Shown here: piece by piece, positions 13,096 to 27,405 of the stretch
How the letters are laid out: the number at the start of each line of letters is the position of its first letter
Numbering within the stretch: position 1 is the first letter of the stretch
Assembly: GCF_041146395.1 (NCBI RefSeq)
Contig: NC_090989.1
Coordinates: 252,826,843 to 252,890,842, forward strand
Direction: 5' to 3'
DNA: 64,000 nt
From: Eulemur rufifrons
Lineage: Eukaryota > Chordata > Mammalia > Primates > Lemuridae
The notes under the pieces: model-generated
Told to the model about the DNA's origin: nothing
The model's database searches: none
What the model saw: the letters and a program-made list of their open reading frames with translations, nothing else
Position numbers and translations under genes: made by a program

Positions 13096-13451
13096 CTCAA
13101 CTTTTTTAAAAGGCAAAAGGCTGGAAAAACATTTCTCAAAAGAAGATATTTGAATGGCCAATAGTTACATGAAAAGGTGCTCAACATCATTAGTCATCAG
13201 TGAAATGCAAATTTAAACCAATAAATACCACTACACACTAATAGAAAGAGTGGCTACAACTAAAATGACTGACAAGCATTCAGTCATGGAACTTTCATAC
13301 ATTGCTGGTGAGAGCATCAAATGGTATAAGCAATTTGGAAAACAGTTTGGTGGCTTCCTAGAAAGTTAAACCTACCCTATGACCCAACAGTGCTATTCCT
13401 GGGCATGAAAATAACTGGAAATAACTTTAATGTCTAGGTGAATGGGTAAAT

Positions 13452-14119
13452 CAGCATTTTTCAAAGTGTGGTACCTGGTCCCCAAAACTCTTTCAGGGGG
13501 TCCCTGATATCAAAACTATTAGTATTGATAGTATCATTATAAAAATAGTTTTATAATAATACTAAGATTATTTGCCTTTTTCAATGTCATTCTTACGAGA
13601 CTGAACAGTGGGGTTTTCCAGTGTCTATAAGACAAGTGATATAGCAACATATTGAATGCAGAAGCAGATATGAAAATCCAGCTGTCTTCTTAAGCCAGAC
13701 ATTAAAGAGATTTGCAAAACTGTAGAACAGTCCTGCTCTTCTCACTAATGTTTGTTTTGTTTTGGAAAATAAAGTTATTTTTCATATAAATAATATATTA
13801 CATGTAACCAATTTATTATAATTTTAAATAAATTAATAACTACTTTAAAGATCTGTGTTAGTTTGTATTTGGTCTTTTTTTGAGATGTGGTCTCACTATG
13901 TTGCCCAGACTGGCTCAAACTCCTGGGCTCAAGTAACCCTCCTGCCTCAGCCTCCCAAGTAACTGGGACTACAGGCACATGATACCACACCAGCTTTGTT
14001 TTCATTTCCAGTGAGGTAAACATTGATGGATATAACTCACGTAAACAAAAGCTTTTTGAGAACCCAATAATTTTAAGAGTGTAAATGGGTCCTGAGATCA
14101 AAAAGTTTGAGAACCACTA
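13452..14119. mobile_element. Non-autonomous hAT-Charlie element inside L1
   Basis: The left end cagcatttttcaaagtgtgg and right end agtttgagaaccacta are inverted hAT termini. Flanks gggtaaat (13444-13451) and ggataaac (14120-14127) match at 6 of 8 bases. The interior (ctctttcagggggtccctg, aataatactaagattatttg) resembles Charlie-type elements. Confidence 0.75.
13874..13996 (-). mobile_element. Free left Alu monomer inside the hAT element
   Basis: On the minus strand it reads from ctggtgtggtatcatgtgcc through gtagtcccagttacttggg to an A run, one monomer of about 120 bp. Confidence 0.75.
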
Positions 14120-14470
14120 GGATAAACAAATTTTGGTTTATTAATGCAATAATACTCAATAGTAAAAAGGAACAAACTTTTTACATGAACAAAAATATGG
14201 ATGAATCTCAAAAAGATTGTTTGGCTAAAGACTCCAGATCCAAAAAAGTACATAACAATATGATTCCATTTATATGAAGCTCTAGAACAGGCAGAATTAA
14301 TCTATGGTGATATAAGTATGAATAGTCGTATTCTCTGAGGTGGAGTCAGCTGACTTGAGAGAGGCATAAGGTGTGATGTGATACGAATGTTCCTTAATTG
14401 ATTCAGATGTACTTATGGATGCACACATTTGTCACATCAAGCTATATCCATAAAATCTGTGCATTTTCTT

Positions 14471-14862
14471 TTTTCTCTTTTTTTTTTTCCTTTTGTGTGC
14501 ATTTTATTTTTATAAATTATACCTCCATTTTAAAAACTTGGACTTATAATATTTATTTTGCAAAATGAAAGAAATGAGATGGTCTGAAGATAATAGTCCT
14601 GTGTAGAGCATTTTGAAGTTTTAAACTGCCTCACAAAGACCTGTGTTAAAAGGAAATCATGCACTCAGAGTCTTAATGCTAGTCTGTATTGAATCTTCAT
14701 GTACTCGAAGCTGATATCCTCTAATGGGCTGTATGTGCATGTGCTTTCTCCTCTTTAAGAAAATCAGATTTTCCTGATATGTTAGTGTGTCAGGACTTTA
14801 CTTGTTGTTTCTCTTTAGAAAATAATTGCCTCTTGATTCCTTCTAAATTTTTTTCTCTTTAG
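14471..14862. other. Intronic stretch before RECK exon 11
   Basis: AT-rich with T runs near 14480; ends in the polypyrimidine tract of the exon 11 acceptor. Nothing else recognised. Confidence 0.45.
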
Positions 14863-15075
14863 GCCAACAGAGCTTTTCAGGAGTTGTAATGCTCAGTCAG
14901 ATCAAGGAGCCATGAATGACATGAAGCTGTGGGAGAAAGGAAGCATAAAGATGCCATTTATCAATATACCTGTTCTTGATATTAAAAAGTGCCAGCCAGA
15001 AATGTGGAAAGCAATAGCCTGTTCACTGCAGATTAAACCTTGTCATAGTAAATCCCGGGGAAGTATTATTTGCAA
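14863..15075 (+). CDS. RECK: RECK exon 11: frizzled-like CRD region, first part
   Basis: 213 coding bases, residues 362-433, acceptor ctctttag, donor gtaagt. The translation runs PTELFRSCNAQSDQGAMND to IACSLQIKPCHSKSRGSIIC. The exon covers the start of the cysteine-rich, frizzled-like domain in the middle of RECK. It follows an 8.3-kb intron that holds most of the left-hand repeat cluster. Confidence 0.97.
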
Positions 15076-15149
15076 GTAAGTTTCTTTCATCATAATGATT
15101 CTCCAATTTTCGTTCAGAGCCTCTCTTTAAAATTTTCTCTTCTACCACT

Positions 15150-15600
15150 TCCCTTTGCCTATGACCCCCACGTGTCAAATGCTTTCACACTTTTTCCTCC
15201 TCTAATGAAATACCGTTCACCCCATCTCGATTTGCCCACTTCCTGTCCTTCTTGTCTTCTCTCAAATACCAGACATTCCTATTGAGGCTTCCCAGATTTC
15301 TCCAGCTGATAGTAATTTATCCTTACTACAAATTCCTATGATCTTTATTTGTATGTCTCTTACGGAACTTAGTGCAAGAAACATTAAATACCTTTGATAC
15401 ACTATTCTATTTTTATATTTCAATATGTATACTTGTCTTATTGTCTATTAGACTTTGCTCTCCTTAAAGAGCTTATTCTTCTTTGTGCCATTTTTCTTTT
15501 ATCCTTGTTCCTCTTTTTCTCCTCTTCAGATATTAGTGTAATCATGACACATAACAACTATTCCATAAATATTCAATGAGTAAAGGAGTTAATGAATACA
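15150..15600 (+). mobile_element. L2 3'-end fragment
   Basis: Diverged but ordered L2 words: tgaggcttcccagatttctc, tgtctcttacggaacttagt and attagactttgctctcctta, ending near aaatattcaatgagtaaagg. Confidence 0.55.
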
Positions 15601-16386
15601 GTCATTAGGGCCTGTTTCTAGTAAACATTTTTGAATGGTTTGCTTGAGAGATCTAGGATAACATAAAAATAGGAGCTTCTATGGTGACCAAAACCAAAAG
15701 CACTTAACTACATAGTAATCTATGTTAACTGCTATTCACACGTCTTGTTTTCCAAAACCCAGTTATCTTGTTTTCCAAAAGGTTTTCCAAAACCGAGTTA
15801 ATATTTAGCCCCTAAGTTGTTGGTATGTGGTTCAGTGCTGCTGGGTACTTGATGACTCATTTCAGATTATTTCAACCTTCACTGGAGTCCAGATATATTC
15901 TCTGATATGACTTGGGGACGACCTGAGTTGAGGAGACACCAAGGTATAAACTATTGGGTGACAAGCAATGAGTGGGAAATATGTGGACTCTTAGCATAGC
16001 AAACTTATAGAAGAGGAATCAAATTCCTATCGAAGACTAAGAAAATTTTAAAGTAATAGACTTTCCAGTTATTATAGGCCAAACAATTTCCTTTCAAAGA
16101 TGGTAAAAAGCCACATTGATGGTAGTAACAGTAAGTATAAGTATAAAATTTGAGCAAGGCTTTTGATCTCAGATAAGAGAAAGTTGGGGATGCCTTGAAT
16201 TTTTTATTAAACCTGAGGTCCACTGTTGCCTCCTGTTTTCTTTTGCCATGCTTAACCTAACCAGTTATGAAACATTGTTAAATTATGAAAACTTACTTTC
16301 TGGAAAGCTTCAGAAACAGAGGTGATATTAACTAGACAGCGTGAGTTTCGTTGAACCCTTAATGTACGTGCATTTTTCTTTTCAAG
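15601..16386. other. Intronic stretch before RECK exon 12
   Basis: No repeat recognised. A short local duplication (cttgttttccaaaa) lies near 15744-15793. Confidence 0.4.
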
Positions 16387-16523
16387 ATCAGATTGTGTGG
16401 AGATCCTCAAAAAATGTGGAGACCAGAACAAATTCCCTGAAGACCACACAGCTGAAAGTATTTGTGAGCTTCTGTCACCCACAGATGACCTGGAGAATTG
16501 TATACCTTTGGATACATACCTCA
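16387..16523 (+). CDS. RECK: RECK exon 12: frizzled-like CRD region, second part
   Basis: 137 coding bases, residues 433-479, acceptor ttcaag, donor gtaagt. The translation is SDCVEILKKCGDQNKFPED, then ICELLSPTDDLENCIPLDTY. Glu replaces the Lys I remember before NCIP in human RECK. A run of about 30 T (with one C) begins eight bases after the donor site, an unusual neighbour for a 5' splice site. Confidence 0.96.
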
Positions 16524-17739
16524 GTAAGTACTTTTTTTTTTTTTTTTTTTCTTTTTTTTTTCGATTTCAAACACGGTCTCTTCCATCTCTGTCGCTACTT
16601 ATTTTGGATGACCATCTATCTGTTGAGAACATGTGGTTCAATAATAGCATCTCAGTCACAGACTCTTATCTTATTTGCTTAGCCTTTTGGCCCAGGAAAG
16701 AATTGTTATCTTAAAATATGTAAGCAGAAGTGATTATCATAACAGTCTAAGGAGGTATGAACTGTTGTCAATCTGTCTAAGCAGTGAAAAAGGGGGCCAG
16801 CATTCTCAAATAACCAACTCCATATAATGGCTATCTCTTTGCCATAGTATCACTGAAAGTGGAATTTCCCCCCAAGAATATTCAGCTTTTTGTCATCAGA
16901 GTATCTGTCAGTGGACCTAAGCCAGGCATTGGCTTCGTCTTACCCACCCAACAGGGTGTAAAGAATGACAGTCTGAGTTAGTACATGAAAATGGAACTTG
17001 TCTCACTGCTTCGGCCTCTCTCTGCCAAATACTCCTTCCAGGAGCTAAAAGAGTACATTGATATCTCATTGAGGGATCCTTGAGCTGAGCTTCTTGGCAG
17101 TGAGGTGACTACATCAACCAGGGGATGACAAGCAAAACTCCTACACACTCAGTAGTTAAGATAAGGGAAGTGTTCAGGCCGCCACCAGGGGGCATTAGTG
17201 CTGTGAACTGGCTGGAAAAGAAGGCAGTGAAGTCAGCTCCTACTTGCTTAGTTTTCATGTGTCAGACAAGATTAACAAATGACAGAACAAATAGAAGTAA
17301 AAGAAAGCCCAGAAACAAATAGTCCAGGGTTGTTATGATGGAATCATCATCAGGAATCCAGGATCCTTTTATCTTTCTCCACCATCCTTAGCACTTGATT
17401 TCAGTCATCGAGATTACTTCTTGTACTTTATCACAACATGGTTATTGGTGTTCTAGCCACCATATTCTAGTTTGGTGGTAGATTCTAGATGGTGAAAAGG
17501 AAGGGGGAGAGCAAATAACTTCTCCTTAATCTCATTGGCCACCGCTAGTTGTAAGGAGCACTGGGAAAGACTATGTTTTTAGCTGTGGGCCCATTGCCAC
17601 CGTATGTAAAATTGGAGATCTATTAATAAACAGGAAGAGAAGAGTGAGTGCTAGATTCATAGCTGGTAATATATGCCATATTTTCTCAAGACCAGCAAAC
17701 TATGTCCCTTAACTTTTGTGACCAATATAGCAAAAAAGT
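16524..17739. other. Intronic stretch after RECK exon 12
   Basis: Starts with a T run at about 16531-16561. Otherwise no supported repeat or exon. Confidence 0.4.
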
Positions 17740-17880
17740 ATGAGACTAGAATTTAGACCTCTGTAACTTTGAGCAGATCACTTCCTTGAGCCTCAGCTTA
17801 CCTATTTATAAAATGATCAGGCAAGATGAGCTGAACCAAGGGCCCTTATACCTCTATTAGTCTTAGAGTCTGCATCTATC
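17740..17880 (+). mobile_element. MIR fragment
   Basis: Core words: aactttgagcagatcacttc, cttgagcctcagcttaccta and tataaaatgatcaggcaaga. Confidence 0.6.
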
Positions 17881-18189
17881 CTGAAATGAAGTAAACAAAA
17901 CTAATGTATTCACAATCCTAGACTCTATTACAGAAGTCAAATATATGTGTAGAAGGAAACTATTTCAATGGGAAGAAAATTAAAGAAATGATTTTGCTTA
18001 AAATTCAGTACTCTGTTTAAATATCACACATACTTTATATTAAGTGAGACTCTTCCTTAGTCATGATTTCAAAACTTAAAATATAATTATGGTTTGGGGT
18101 CCATACTACCATAATAAGTTATCATTTATTATAAAACGTGCTAAATTATCCTGCTTAGACACAAGCACCTATTTGACCACCCTATCCAA

Positions 18190-18425
18190 AATATACCTGT
18201 CACTTTCCATCCCCTGATACTACTTATTGCTTATAATTTTCTGACTTTATTTTTTATTTTATACACGTACACACACACACAGTATATTTATTGTTTATTT
18301 CTCTACCAGATGTAAACTCTGTGTTAAAGACTTGTCTGTTTTGTTCATCACTGTATCTCCAGTGCCTAGAACCTTGTCCAGTATATTGTAGGTATCCAAT
18401 AAATAAATGAATGAATGAATGTATG
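18190..18425 (+). mobile_element. L2 3'-end fragment with AATG tail
   Basis: Words: agatgtaaactctgtgttaa, catcactgtatctccagtgc, taggtatccaataaataaat and (gaat)n. A short CA run lies at 18270-18282. Confidence 0.65.
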
Positions 18426-18608
18426 GTATGTATATTTATGCAAAACTCACAAATGATGAGAGACTGAGTATTTTAATAGCTAAGTAGAATCAGGCCTTAC
18501 TTTATGCTCATGCACTCTTCATTTATTCCAGCCATAATTAATTCAGATAATTTACAGACCTCTGTTACTCTTTTAGCTTGGTTAAACAATCTGTTTTGTG
18601 TTTTTCAG

Positions 18609-18749
18609 GGCCAAGTACTTTAGGTAACATTGTAGAAGAAGTGACTCACCCCTGTAACCCAAATCCTTGCCCGGCCAATGAGCTCTGTGAAGTGAACCGA
18701 AAAGGATGTCCATCTGGAGATCCCTGTCTTCCATATTCTTGTGTTCAAG
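18609..18749 (+). CDS. RECK: RECK exon 13: cysteine-rich EGF-like region
   Basis: 141 coding bases, residues 479-526, acceptor tttttcag, donor gtaaga. The translation runs PSTLGNIVEEVTHPCNPNPC, then CEVNRKGCPSGDPCLPYSCV. It contains dense cysteines typical of the EGF-like central part. Ser replaces the Phe remembered from human in LPYFCV. Confidence 0.96.
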
Positions 18750-18875
18750 GTAAGAGGTAGGTGGGTGCGTGTGTGGGACGAGTATGGACAGGTGCTGCTG
18801 GTGTTGCTTTATAGGGATTATCTTTGGAGTGAGGTTATAAGGGACTTTATTTTCTATTAATACATATGTTTTTCT

Positions 18876-19659
<784 letters not shown>

Positions 19660-20250
19660 TAGTCAATATTTTCTATGGCAAGAAAATAAGACATAGTTAC
19701 TTAAGATGGTGACAACTATATTCCATATTATTTAAATATGGAATTCAATTTAGAATTTTCTTGTTTTGTTAAACTCGGAAAGCCTATCTTGTAATAAGAT
19801 AGAAATATATAAGATATAAAATGATTTCTCCTTAAGCTCACCTAAATATTGTATTTTTCTTTGAATTTCAGGTATGCTTGTATTCGATTGCTAAAAGTTT
19901 TTCTGATGAAGATTATCCTAAAAATACTGTCAGTTTCCATATCCATTTTAAAAATATCTGTGATTTTTAAATATCTTTGATTAGCCCAAAGAAATAAAAA
20001 CCTATATATCTTTTTATACTGAACGATAGGTAACTTTGGGATACAGGTCCTTAATCACTACCATCCATCAGAACATGGAATTTTAATTTGAGAGGATATA
20101 TTTTTTGCCAGTAAATCAAAGCAATTTCTTAATTTGGTGACAGTTCTACTATGTAATCTTTAACAGCTATACAGTACCTATAAGACTTTTGTAAAGTATA
20201 TATCTAATGTCATAGAACAATACCATCTCTCTCAACTAATGTTTGTGCAG
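19660..20250. other. Intronic stretch before RECK exon 14
   Basis: AT-rich, no repeat recognised. Confidence 0.4.
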
Positions 20251-20439
20251 GTTGCAAATTGGGAGAAGCATCTGATTTCATTGTCCGTCAAGGGACACTA
20301 ATCCAGGTGCCATCATCTGCAGGGGAAGTTGGTTGTTATAAAATCTGTTCATGTGGACAAAGTGGACTCTTAGAAAACTGTATGGAGATGCACTGTATAG
20401 ACCTCCAGAAGTCTTGTATTGTTGGAGGAAAAAGAAAAA
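20251..20439 (+). CDS. RECK: RECK exon 14: cysteine-rich EGF-like region
   Basis: 189 coding bases, residues 526-589, acceptor tgtgcag, donor gtgagt. The translation runs CKLGEASDFIVRQGTLIQV, then CYKICSCGQSGLLENCMEMH and IVGGKRK. It reads through without a stop and joins exon 15 as A|GT (Ser589). This segment belongs to the linker of cysteine-rich modules ahead of the Kazal motifs. Confidence 0.97.
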
Positions 20440-20483
20440 GTGAGTATTGAACTGTATTTGTTTTTGTTTTTAATATAATATTC

Positions 20484-20610
20484 AGGTGGGTTTGGTGGCT
20501 CATGCCTTAATCCCAACTGCTTGGGAGGCTGAGGTGGGAGGATCTTGAGGCCAGGAGTTCAAGACCAGCCTGGGCAATATATTGAGACACCATTTCAAAA
20601 AAAAAAAAAT
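20484..20610 (+). mobile_element. Free left Alu monomer
   Basis: One monomer from ggtgggtttggtggctcat through gaccagcctgggcaatat to an A run; FLAM-like. Confidence 0.75.
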
Positions 20611-20675
20611 GAAATAAGTTATCTTCACTTTGTAGGAAGAACATTGCATAGAATATCACCAAAGAGCAAAGGGTA

Positions 20676-21390
<715 letters not shown>

Positions 21391-22309
21391 GACCTGAATA
21401 TAGGTACACTTCCTCAACCATACTCCACTTCACCCCTACGTCACCAGAAGTGAAACTCAGATTTTTGACATCGAGGAAAGCAAATGGGGATGGAAACTAC
21501 ACTGTTGGTTAGGGGTTTGGAAAGAGCACATTTTAAGTGCCACCCTTTGACTACCTTCCCTAAAAATTTTAGAGTCTTGCTTTCCCACTGCTTCCTTTAA
21601 CCATCTTTTTGCTTGTAGCCCCAAGAACTGTTCATGTCAATATATGACTTCAAACAATTGTGGAAAGCTCCACTTTTGAGGATGTACCTCCTCCCTACCT
21701 ACTCTCTCAGCTACCATACCCCTACCTCCTCCTCATACCCCTTCAACCGTAGTAGTTCAGCTTTTACATGCTTTTTGGTTACTCTTCTTTTCTGTGTGAG
21801 ATCTAATTAGAAAGTGGAGTGCTTTTCCCTAAAAAGAGTTCACAAATTTCTGCCCTAGAGCAAGTCAGGCATCTGTTTCTTAGTCCATATTCTATTAAAT
21901 ACTTGGCTAAAATGTGAAAGTAGGTACCTTGTATCACAGAAAATATGTGGGAACACACAAATTTATTCCTTCCGTAAACGCTCACTGACTAAATGCCTGT
22001 TTTGTGCAAAAGAGCACAGTAGTGCCTCATGGAGCTGAAATTGGGATGGGGGATGAGATCATGCTTTACATGATACAATGGGAGAGAATTTGAGCCACAA
22101 AAAGTTGCAGACCAAGTGCTCTTCTGGGAGCTAGTTATTCCTGCCAGGACGTTGGGAGAGTCTTTGATCCAAAGATGCCATTAGGTCTGGCCCTGGAGAG
22201 GTGAGCATTCCTGGCAGAAGGTACAGCCAGAAACATTCTTAGAGAATAGGGAACAGCCTAGTGAGACCAGCACTTTATGGACTTGGAAAAATATGATGGG
22301 GGTAAATAT
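21391..22309. other. Intronic stretch, nothing recognised
   Basis: No supported exon or repeat in about 0.9 kb. Confidence 0.4.
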
Positions 22310-22321
22310 GAAAATATAAAT

Positions 22322-22700
22322 TTTTTCTTTTTTTTTTAATATTTTTATTTTTATATGGGGGAGTTGAGAGGTGGGGTGCTCAGTTGCCTTGTTTGTTTTT
22401 GTTGAGACAGAGTCTCACTCTGTCACCCTGAGTAGAGTACAATGGCATCATTGTAGCTCATTGCAACCTCCATCTCCTGGGCTCTAAGAGATCCTTCTGC
22501 CTCAGCCTCCCGCGTAGCTGGGACTACAGGCGCTCGCTTAAAAGCCCAGCTGGGTTTTTTTTTTTTCCCCCCTTTCTTTTTGGTAGAGATGGGTTCTCAC
22601 TCTTGCTCAGGCTAGTCTCGAACTCCTGAGCTCAAGCAATCCTCCTGCCTCAGCCTCCCAGAGTACTAGGATTACAGGCATAAGCCACGGCACCCCGGCT
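22322..22700 (-). mobile_element. Alu, diverged, with long T-rich tail
   Basis: T-rich tail, then gagacagagtctcactctg and ending agccacggcaccccggct. Target duplication gaaaatataaat at 22310-22321 and 22701-22712. The middle carries a T/C-rich expansion. Confidence 0.85.
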
Positions 22701-22865
22701 GAAAATATAAATATTAATATCTTGATTTAACTCCTTCGTTTGTATATTCAGAAGTCATCTTTCAAGAATTTTCATTTTAAAACTTTCTAAAATATTGAAA
22801 TTTTAATTTATGCCGTATTTCTCAATGCATGATATAGTTCTACATTTTATTTCTCTTTCTCTCAG

Positions 22866-22988
22866 GTCATGGAACATCCTTTAGTATCGACTGCAACATC
22901 TGTTCTTGTTTTGCTGGCAATTTGGTGTGTTCTACCCGCCTGTGCCTCAGTGAGCATAGTTCAGAAGATGACCGTCGCACCTTCACAG
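22866..22988 (+). CDS. RECK: RECK exon 15: cysteine-rich module
   Basis: 123 coding bases, residues 589-630, acceptor tctctcag, donor gtgacc. The translation is HGTSFSIDCNICSCFAGNL, then STRLCLSEHSSEDDRRTFT. Ile replaces a remembered Val in the CNVCSC motif, a conservative change. It is the last exon before the first Kazal motif. Confidence 0.96.
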
Positions 22989-23959
22989 GTGACCGTGGTT
23001 GCCCAGAGGCTGTCCTCGGGCAGTCTTATTCCTTTGCACGCATTTTTCCCTTCAAGGCAGCTTCTCTGGTTTTGCTTTAACTGCAAATGTACATAGTAAA
23101 ATAAATGCAGAATCTGAGGGCTCCTTCCCTCTTTGGATCTCAGTATTGTCCTCTCTGAATTGAAGGCACTAAACTAAATGGTTTCTTAGGGTCCTTCCAG
23201 CACTAATATTCTGGAATTCCATGAGTCAAAAAGAACAGAGCTGGTGATTGGAATGGTTTTAATTAAATTGAACTCTTCTACCTGGTAAAATACCCCATTT
23301 ACCCCTTTCATTGTGGTCTAAAATGTCCATGTATTTTCCCAGTTTGTTTCTCAACCAACACCTTCTCCTTTGGCCTACCTTAGCTTACTGGTTCATCTAG
23401 GCTCCCACAAATAACATCTCAGAATACTGCTTTCTTGACTTTCCTATGTTTTGCTGTTGGTATTATGCTCACAGTCTGCTGGCATCTCTTGGCATCTACT
23501 CTTTCCCAGATCTGAAATACCTGTGGCTCTGAGTAAAGAGGTACTAAGTAGCTACCATGTCATGCTGCTGCAGTGGCAACCTGATTCTTCTTTCCCTGGA
23601 GTTAGTATTACACATGGAGAGGACTGGGGGTCGAGTGGGAGAAGAATAGAGTAAGGATGTCCCAACCTTGTACCTCCAGCCCATAGAAATAAAAAGGAGA
23701 TCAGAAATAAGAAGTGAACAGCAGACTGATGGGGAAGTAGAAGTAGGGCTTCTGTACCCCATCTTCCCCCACCCTAATAAGTACCAGCCTTTACTACATT
23801 ATTATTATTATCATCATCCTTTGTTCTTATCCTTTGTCTGACCTGCTGTAATGAGGACAACTCATTCTGATTAGAGAAATCATAGAGGGATGTGGGGATG
23901 AAGAGTAAACTAAGATTTTCAAGGAAGTTTTTTGTTGTTGTTAACATCTAAATGGTTTT
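22989..23959. other. Intronic stretch after RECK exon 15
   Basis: No repeat or exon supported. A (tta/tca)n patch lies near 23798-23817. Confidence 0.4.
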
Positions 23960-23973
23960 GGAAGATGAACTTT

Positions 23974-25128
<1,155 letters not shown>

Positions 25129-25300
25129 GTCTGCCCTGTAACTGTGCAGATCAGTTTGTCCCCGTGTGTGGGCAGAATGGACGCACTTACCCCAGTGCCT
25201 GCATTGCGCGCTGTGTGGGTCTCCAAGACCATCAGTTTGAGTTTGGATCGTGCATCTCAAAGGATCCATGTAATCCTAACCCCTGCCAAAAAAATCAAAG
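25129..25300 (+). CDS. RECK: RECK exon 16: Kazal motif 1
   Basis: 172 coding bases, residues 630-687, acceptor ctcttcag, donor gtaagt. The translation LPCNCADQFVPVCGQNGRTY shows the Kazal hallmark VCG-x-NG-x-TY with its spaced cysteines, followed by SACIARCVGL. It then passes into the KDPCNPNPCQKNQ linker. Kazal motifs resemble serine-protease inhibitor modules. In RECK they give the gene its name, and metalloproteinase control is mapped to this part of the protein. Confidence 0.97.
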
Positions 25301-25659
25301 GTAAGTCAAATGGCTTCTTATTTTTTTCAACCAAAAATAAGTACTTACAAAGTATCTACCATGTGCCAGATAGTGAAAATAAAGGTAAGTTAAGCAGTGG
25401 TCTCTGCCCTGAAGAGTTTGGAGTCTGGAAAGAAAGAGCCATATAAAGCTACTCGATAAGGTGCTGTGATTGGGAGCCCAGAAATGGAGTGGTTCATGCA
25501 GCCTGGGGAAGGCAGGGCCTGGGAAAGCCTCCAGAGGATGTGATACTCAGCTGAATCCGGAAAGATGAGTGGGAGATTGCAGGCCCGGTTTACAGTAGAG
25601 GAAAGGCAGTGTTGGTGAAGGCAGACAGTGTAACAGGAACAAAGACTGTAAGCCACGGA

Positions 25660-25950
25660 AAATGAGGAGATAACATGGTGCCTCCGGGCTCCAGCTGGAA
25701 TACCACCTCTTCCTGATGCCTTCTCCAGGCTCCACAGCCAGAATGACTCATCCCCATGAGCATTCTGCACATCTTTGTCTACCTTACAGCCTACTTTATA
25801 TGCAGGCTTGACTCTCCCACTCTACATAAGCTCTTTGGGGACAGGACTATTCTGATTTATCTCTTGCTTTCCCCTCAACCTCCTGCACCTCATCCAGTGT
25901 TTTGCCGGCCCCACCAGAGCCTCTCCCTATGTTGGTTCACAGTGCTGCAT
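25660..25950 (+). mobile_element. L2 3'-end fragment in the intron before exon 17
   Basis: Words: taccacctcttcctgatgcc, ctccacagccagaatgactc, cacatctttgtctaccttac and taagctctttggggacagga. It ends close to the exon 17 acceptor. Confidence 0.6.
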
Positions 25951-25963
25951 TCATCTTTTTCAG

Positions 25964-26156
25964 ATGCATACCCAAACCACAAGTCTGCCTGACAACTTTT
26001 GATAAATTTGGATGTAGCCAATATGAGTGTGTGCCAAGACAGCTCGCCTGTGACCAGGTCCGCGATCCTGTTTGTGACACAGACCACATGGAGCACAGCA
26101 ATCTCTGCACTTTATACCAAAGAGGAAAGAGCCTGTCTTACAAAGGCCCATGCCAG
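25964..26156 (+). CDS. RECK: RECK exon 17: Kazal motif 2
   Basis: 193 coding bases, residues 687-751, acceptor tttttcag, donor gtacag. The translation is CIPKPQVCLTTFDKFGCSQY, then LACDQVRDPVCDTDHMEHSN and LSYKGPCQ. The second Kazal motif is degenerate: VCDTDHMEHSNLC replaces VCGxNGxTYxNxC, as in other mammals. Arg and Ser replace remembered human Gln and Asn (DQVQ, MEHN). Confidence 0.96.
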
Positions 26157-27405
26157 GTACAGTGGTTTGGCTGACAAAGTAGGCTAGGCATAAAACTGGT
26201 TTATGATCTTTTGCACATGAATCAGCAGTTAGACCACTTGAGGGTCTTCTGTGAATCCTGTCAAATCTAGAGAACCCAGTCCTCCACTAAAAATGAGGCT
26301 TCACAGTTTCTCCTAACTCTGGAAGGCTGTTTTGCTAGTGTGTGTGCCTTTGCACATCTAGTGTACAAGCAAGAATAGAGAGTGGCTTCTTGCAGCCCAC
26401 TCCCAGGAAAGAATTTAAAGCTTCACACCCCTGGCATGGTCAACACCATTTTCACTTCTCATGGTTCTGTGAGCCCTCACTAGAAAGTAAAGCAAGAAGA
26501 ATGTGAATTAACCAAGAAAAGCATTTTCCCACTCTTCCTACCATAGTCCCACCTCCCAAGATACTGAAAAGTGATTGAAAATTTCTCTAAGACTTAATAT
26601 CTTTTTATATCAGCGTATCTTTCAATCTTTTTGGTTGTGGAATTTGCGTTTTTTAAAAAGTAACCCCAAGGATAAGCCCTTTGGGGCTTCCCACATGCAC
26701 CACTGATTTTATGCTGGCCCCTCTCTCCGGGGCCCATCTTTGGGCCCAGCATCCCCTGCCCACAACCAGCTAACACCTGCTGTGATTGCTTCTCCTTTTC
26801 TGGTCTTCATGGTTAGAAAACGCCCTTCAGCTTGTCTCTCTCAGTGCCCTGAAAGCATCAGTGGCAACTGCATTGATACCATCTACTTTGAATTCGTAGT
26901 CTTCTCTTCCTACTTGTTCCCTCTTCCTGTCTACGACTTCTCTCTGATCTATTCCTAACCTACCTGATATGTCCAGAGTCTGTCTGTCCCACAAATCTCT
27001 CCATTCTTCCCGCTCCTTATTCCATACCCAGCATGAAATGATAAGGTCTCCAGATGTGCATGGGTTGCCCTTGTTTCTTCAAACAGGCACTTGTAGGATA
27101 CTAACAGAAGTCTGGGAGGAGGAGAGGTGGCAGGAGGGGGGATTTGGGGACCATCAGTTCACATGGAACGAGCACCCAAGTCCTGAAGAGGCTGAGAAGA
27201 GTAATCTTTTCAGTTTATCTAGAGACAACCCTATTTCTCCCCACACACCCTCTATTTGGCCCACCTCAGGAGCTTCAGAGGGTACCCACAATTTATACCT
27301 GTGTCTTTTTTCCTTCCTGAAAGTGGGGAGTCATGGTGGGTACTCTTGGCCAGGAAAGGTGCACCATAGAGGTTTCCAGGCTAACTGTGATTTGTTTGCC
27401 CTCAG
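26157..27405. other. Intronic stretch between RECK exons 17 and 18
   Basis: No repeat recognised. A 199-codon + strand open frame (26969-27568) starts here and overlaps exon 18 in another frame. It shows no protein family signature. Confidence 0.45.

Larger units (their letters stand above)
12590..14470 (+). mobile_element. L1M ORF2 fragment, split by an Alu and a hAT element
   Basis: L1 ORF2-like words before (gcagaaaatatttgtaatac), between (ctcaacatcattagtcatca, cctatgacccaacagtgcta) and after (catgaacaaaaatatggatg) two later insertions at 12753-13095 and 13452-14119. Confidence 0.65.
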
